From Pseudomonadota bacterium (GTDB lineage: Bacteria > Pseudomonadota > Alphaproteobacteria > Elsterales > Elsteraceae): DNA of 6,828 nucleotides. A program made the translations under genes and the position numbers. The notes under the pieces were generated by a model, which saw nothing but the letters and a program-made list of their open reading frames with translations, was not told the DNA's origin and did no database searches. The DNA is taken from positions 1 to 6,828 of the forward strand of contig JACQAI010000074.1 in NCBI GenBank assembly GCA_016195115.1, read 5' to 3'. Every line of letters begins with the position of its first letter. The first letter of the stretch is position 1. This document shows positions 5,237 through 6,828 of the stretch, piece by piece.

Positions 5237-5474
5237 TCGCGTCTGCCGAAGGGGCCGTGGGATCGCTTCCATGCCCAGCCGGCTTTATGTGCTTCCACGC
5301 TTGAGCCCCGAGATACAGCAGCAGAGTCGCCATCAGAAAGGATGGCGGGGCCAGCACGTAGTCTCCGTGAAAAATATGCAGGACGCCGACGCCGAACAGC
5401 CACAACCCGAGCACGACCGCGGCGGCCCCAACCCAACGGCTCCTTTTCCTTTTTGGCGCCACTTCCAGACTCAT
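5214..5474 (-). CDS. Small two-helix membrane protein downstream of trmD
   Basis: The protein has 86 residues. Its ATG (5474-5472) overlaps the trmD stop codon as ATGA, implying translational coupling; there is no separate ribosome-binding site. A basic N-terminus, PKRKRSR (7-13), precedes transmembrane helix 1 (about 14-33, WVGAAAVVLGLWLFGVGVLH). A short loop with HGDY follows, then helix 2 (about 43-60, including FLMATLLLYLGAQAW). The tail is polar (61-86). By the positive-inside rule the N-terminus is cytoplasmic. No family is recognised. The last eight or so codons coincide with the promoter of the leader ORF and use codons (AGA, CCA) unlike the rest, so the natural C-terminus may have been replaced. 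Confidence 0.65.
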   Translation of the reverse strand: MSLEVAPKRKRSRWVGAAAVVLGLWLFGVGVLHIFHGDYVLAPPSFLMATLLLYLGAQAWKHIKPAGHGSDPTAPSADAIDNAGPR

Positions 5475-6253
5475 CGCGGCTCGGGAATCGCTGCGGGAAT
5501 TAGAAGCTCGGGGCGGTTACGGCGGGTTTTTTCGAGCGCGGCCTGACGGCGCCAGCGGCGAATGTCTTCGTGATTGCCGCTGAGCAGCACTTCGGGCACG
5601 CTCCAGCCGCGGAATTCGGCGGGACGGGTGTAGTGCGGGCAGTCCAGGAGGCAGAGGCTGGAGGCTGGAGTTTGGAGGGTGGAAAGAAGCGACCGTGGAG
5701 AGCTGGCAGATTCCCCGCTGAAAGATTCATTGACGGAGGAGTCTTCGTTGCCGAGGGCGCCGGGGAGGAGGCGCGTGACCGCGTCCACAATCATGGCGGC
5801 GGCGAGCTCGCCGCCACTGAGGACGAAATCGCCGATGCTCAATTCGTCGGTGGCGAGGTGCTCAGCGACGCGCTCGTCCACACCTTCGTAGCGCCCGCAG
5901 ATGAGCACCATGCGTTCAAGCTGCGCGAGGCGGCGGGCGTCGGCCTGGCGGAATAATTTGCCGGAAGCGGAGAGGAGCACCACGGCTTCCGTCGGGGCGA
6001 TCCGGCGGGCCGCCCCTGCCGAAGATGGCAGCAATTCTTCTACTGCTTCGAAGATAGGCTCGGGCTTGAGCACCATGCCTTCGCCGCCCCCGAAGGGGCG
6101 GTCGTCCACGGTGCGGTGCTTGTCGTGCGTCCAGTGGCGCAAGTCGTGGACGTGCGTTTCCGCGAGGCCGGCTTCGCGCGCGCGGCGCACGATGCCGTAG
6201 TCCAGCGGCCCGGCGAAGAATTCCGGGAAAATCGTGATGAGGTCGAAGCGCAT
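5471..6253 (-). CDS. trmD: TrmD, tRNA (guanine37-N1)-methyltransferase, with an extra internal segment
   Basis: TrmD is a cytosolic SPOUT dimer that methylates G37 of tRNAs reading CNN codons, using SAM, and so prevents +1 frameshifting. The protein has 260 residues (E. coli 255). The start at 6253 gives the canonical MRFDLITIFPEFF and lies 5 bases after the stop of the preceding gene. Visible motifs are DLRHWTHDKHRTVDDRPFGG (37-56), GGGEGMVLKPEPIF (55-68), LLSASGKLF (93-101), the trefoil-knot segment LICGRYEGVDERV (117-129), SIGDFVLSGGELAA (139-152), LLDCPHYTRPAEFRGW (202-217) and VLLSGNHEDIRRWR (222-235). Between ESFS (176-179) and LLDCPHYTRP there are about 22 residues (180-201, rich in Ser) where relatives have about two; these are encoded by a 7-base tandem repeat. 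The position of catalytic Asp169 (E. coli numbering, 15 residues after Arg154, here Arg161) is Glu176. Upstream is the ICMT-like segment; downstream is a coupled membrane protein. Confidence 0.93.
   Translation of the reverse strand: MRFDLITIFPEFFAGPLDYGIVRRAREAGLAETHVHDLRHWTHDKHRTVDDRPFGGGEGMVLKPEPIFEAVEELLPSSAGAARRIAPTEAVVLLSASGKLFRQADARRLAQLERMVLICGRYEGVDERVAEHLATDELSIGDFVLSGGELAAAMIVDAVTRLLPGALGNEDSSVNESFSGESASSPRSLLSTLQTPASSLCLLDCPHYTRPAEFRGWSVPEVLLSGNHEDIRRWRRQAALEKTRRNRPELLIPAAIPEPR
5656..5683. repeat. 7-base tandem repeat inside trmD
   Basis: Four consecutive 7-base units on the plus strand: ggctgga, ggctgga, gtttgga, gggtgga. They lie within the extra segment of trmD that separates ESFS from LLDCPHYTRP. 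A 7-base unit changes frame at every copy, so any loss or gain of a unit would break trmD; the present number keeps the frame. Such ggctgga-type purine-rich runs look like intergenic repeats that entered the gene. Confidence 0.6.
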
Positions 6254-6258
6254 ACAGG

Positions 6259-6828
6259 TCAGTTCGAGCGCCGGGGCATTTGCGGGATCCATCTTGGCAC
6301 GCGCCGGCAGTAATCGCGATAGGAGTCGCCGAATTTTCTCCGCAGCGCGGGTTCTTCGTAACCCAGGACGAATAAGAAGAACCCAACCCACACACACGCA
6401 GCATAGACCAGCAAGTTGCGGGATTGAAAGAAGAGGCTTTCGCCCAGCAGGAATGTCAGCACGCTCACATACATCGGATTGCGCACGTAGCGGTAAAGCC
6501 CCTCGATCACCAGGGTATCGAACTGACGGGTCAGAAAGTCGGTCAGGAAGAAGGCGCGCATATCTTCCTCGGCTCGACGCTCGAATGCTGTCACGCCAGA
6601 GTAGAAGGCGTAGCAGTGGGCGCCGGGGAGCCGTTGCAGCCCTTCTTCCGTGAGAACGGTGTCGAGCTCGCCGCCGGTGCCGCAATCGGCATAGCCGATC
6701 AGGATGTCGTCGAAATCGCCGCGTGCCTCCTGGACGGCGGCGCGGACCGTCTCCGGGATCTCCTTCGGCCGGTTGTGAAGCCCGGCCGGAAGGCAGCGGA
6801 GGGTCACGTGATGGAGATGGTTCGCCGC
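6259..6828 (-). CDS. Chimeric ORF: DUF1638 N-terminal part joined to an ICMT/PEMT-like methyltransferase C-terminal part, 5' end missing
   Basis: The frame is open to the right edge, so the start is off the window; the GTG at 6807 is internal. From that codon, residues 1-100 are DUF1638: CLPAGLHNRPKEI (5-17), the signature IGYADCGTGGELD (37-49), PGAHCYAFYSG (61-71) and FFLTDFLTRQFDTLV (86-100). DUF1638 proteins of about 190-250 residues occur near corrinoid-dependent methyltransferases; their function is unsettled. From about residue 101 the protein becomes the C-terminal half of an isoprenylcysteine/phospholipid methyltransferase-like membrane enzyme: EGLYRYVRNPMYVSVL (102-117, the RNPMY SAM-binding motif), a membrane segment (about 131-149), and EEPALRRKFGDSYRDYC (151-167) with VPRWIP. 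The C-terminal third of DUF1638 and the first helices of the methyltransferase are both absent, and the joint falls at about 6499-6520. The stop is 5 bases before trmD. As a working fusion this is unlikely; recombination or chimeric assembly is the better reading. Confidence 0.75.
   Translation of the reverse strand, partial: AANHLHHVTLRCLPAGLHNRPKEIPETVRAAVQEARGDFDDILIGYADCGTGGELDTVLTEEGLQRLPGAHCYAFYSGVTAFERRAEEDMRAFFLTDFLTRQFDTLVIEGLYRYVRNPMYVSVLTFLLGESLFFQSRNLLVYAACVWVGFFLFVLGYEEPALRRKFGDSYRDYCRRVPRWIPQMPRRSN

Noticed and set aside
4922..5503. Continuation of the PLP-enzyme frame beyond the joint
   Set aside because: The frame is open by chance and runs antisense to the leader ORF and the membrane protein; it has no PLP-enzyme features.
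5133..5546. Plus-strand ORF over the leader and membrane-protein region
   Set aside because: Antisense to better-supported minus-strand ORFs; no RBS and no domain.
6254..6685. Upstream extension of the trmD reading frame
   Set aside because: Residues before MRFDLITIFPEFF are Arg-rich and overlap the ICMT-like gene in another frame; the conserved TrmD N-terminus fixes the start at 6253.

Overview
The window is about 6.8 kb and appears to be a mosaic. From position 1 to about 4,900 it is very GC-rich, with codon bias and gene content typical of a soil or freshwater alphaproteobacterium (a Rhodospirillales/Hyphomicrobiales-like, for example Reyranella-type, genome is my impression and not a proof). 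From about 5,240 to about 6,500 the base composition is visibly less GC-rich and the coding style changes. The TrmD there, with a purine-rich tandem repeat inside the gene, reminds me of Acidobacteriota. The last 300 bases again look alphaproteobacterial. Two gene-through-gene joints bound the odd tract: 4898-4921 and about 6499-6520. This is either real recombination or a chimeric metagenomic contig, and the sequence alone cannot decide which.

Layout, left to right. The 3' three-quarters of hldE (ADP-heptose synthesis for LPS core) runs rightwards and converges on an exported SGNH/GDSL hydrolase on the minus strand. A 145-base composite palindromic repeat lies between their 3' ends. Divergent from the hydrolase is a small exported protein built of five 11-residue amphipathic repeats, followed by a luciferase-like (LLM) flavin-dependent oxidoreductase. 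A second copy of the composite repeat separates that gene from a convergent ArsR-family regulator gene. The regulator is intact in frame but lacks the DNA-recognition helix. Divergent from the regulator is a well-formed start (RBS and ATG) of a threonine-dehydratase-like PLP enzyme, which breaks off after about 30 codons.

At the break the sequence turns into the 5' end of a different, leftward gene (possibly ATP-grasp/RimK-like) with its own strong RBS. Upstream of that RBS, reading leftwards, there is a sigma70-like promoter placed so that transcription would begin at or next to an ATG. That ATG opens a 37-codon ORF with seven cysteines in a regular pattern. The ORF's stop codon lies in the loop of a hairpin, and a strong intrinsic terminator follows just before the structural gene. 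This is the layout of a transcription attenuator with a cysteine-rich leader peptide, and it is the most interesting element in the window.

Further right, on the minus strand, is a compact operon: an ICMT/PEMT-type membrane methyltransferase segment, trmD (tRNA m1G37 methyltransferase), and a two-helix membrane protein that overlaps trmD by ATGA. The methyltransferase segment is joined in frame to a DUF1638 domain that runs off the right edge of the window; this fusion looks artificial or degenerate.
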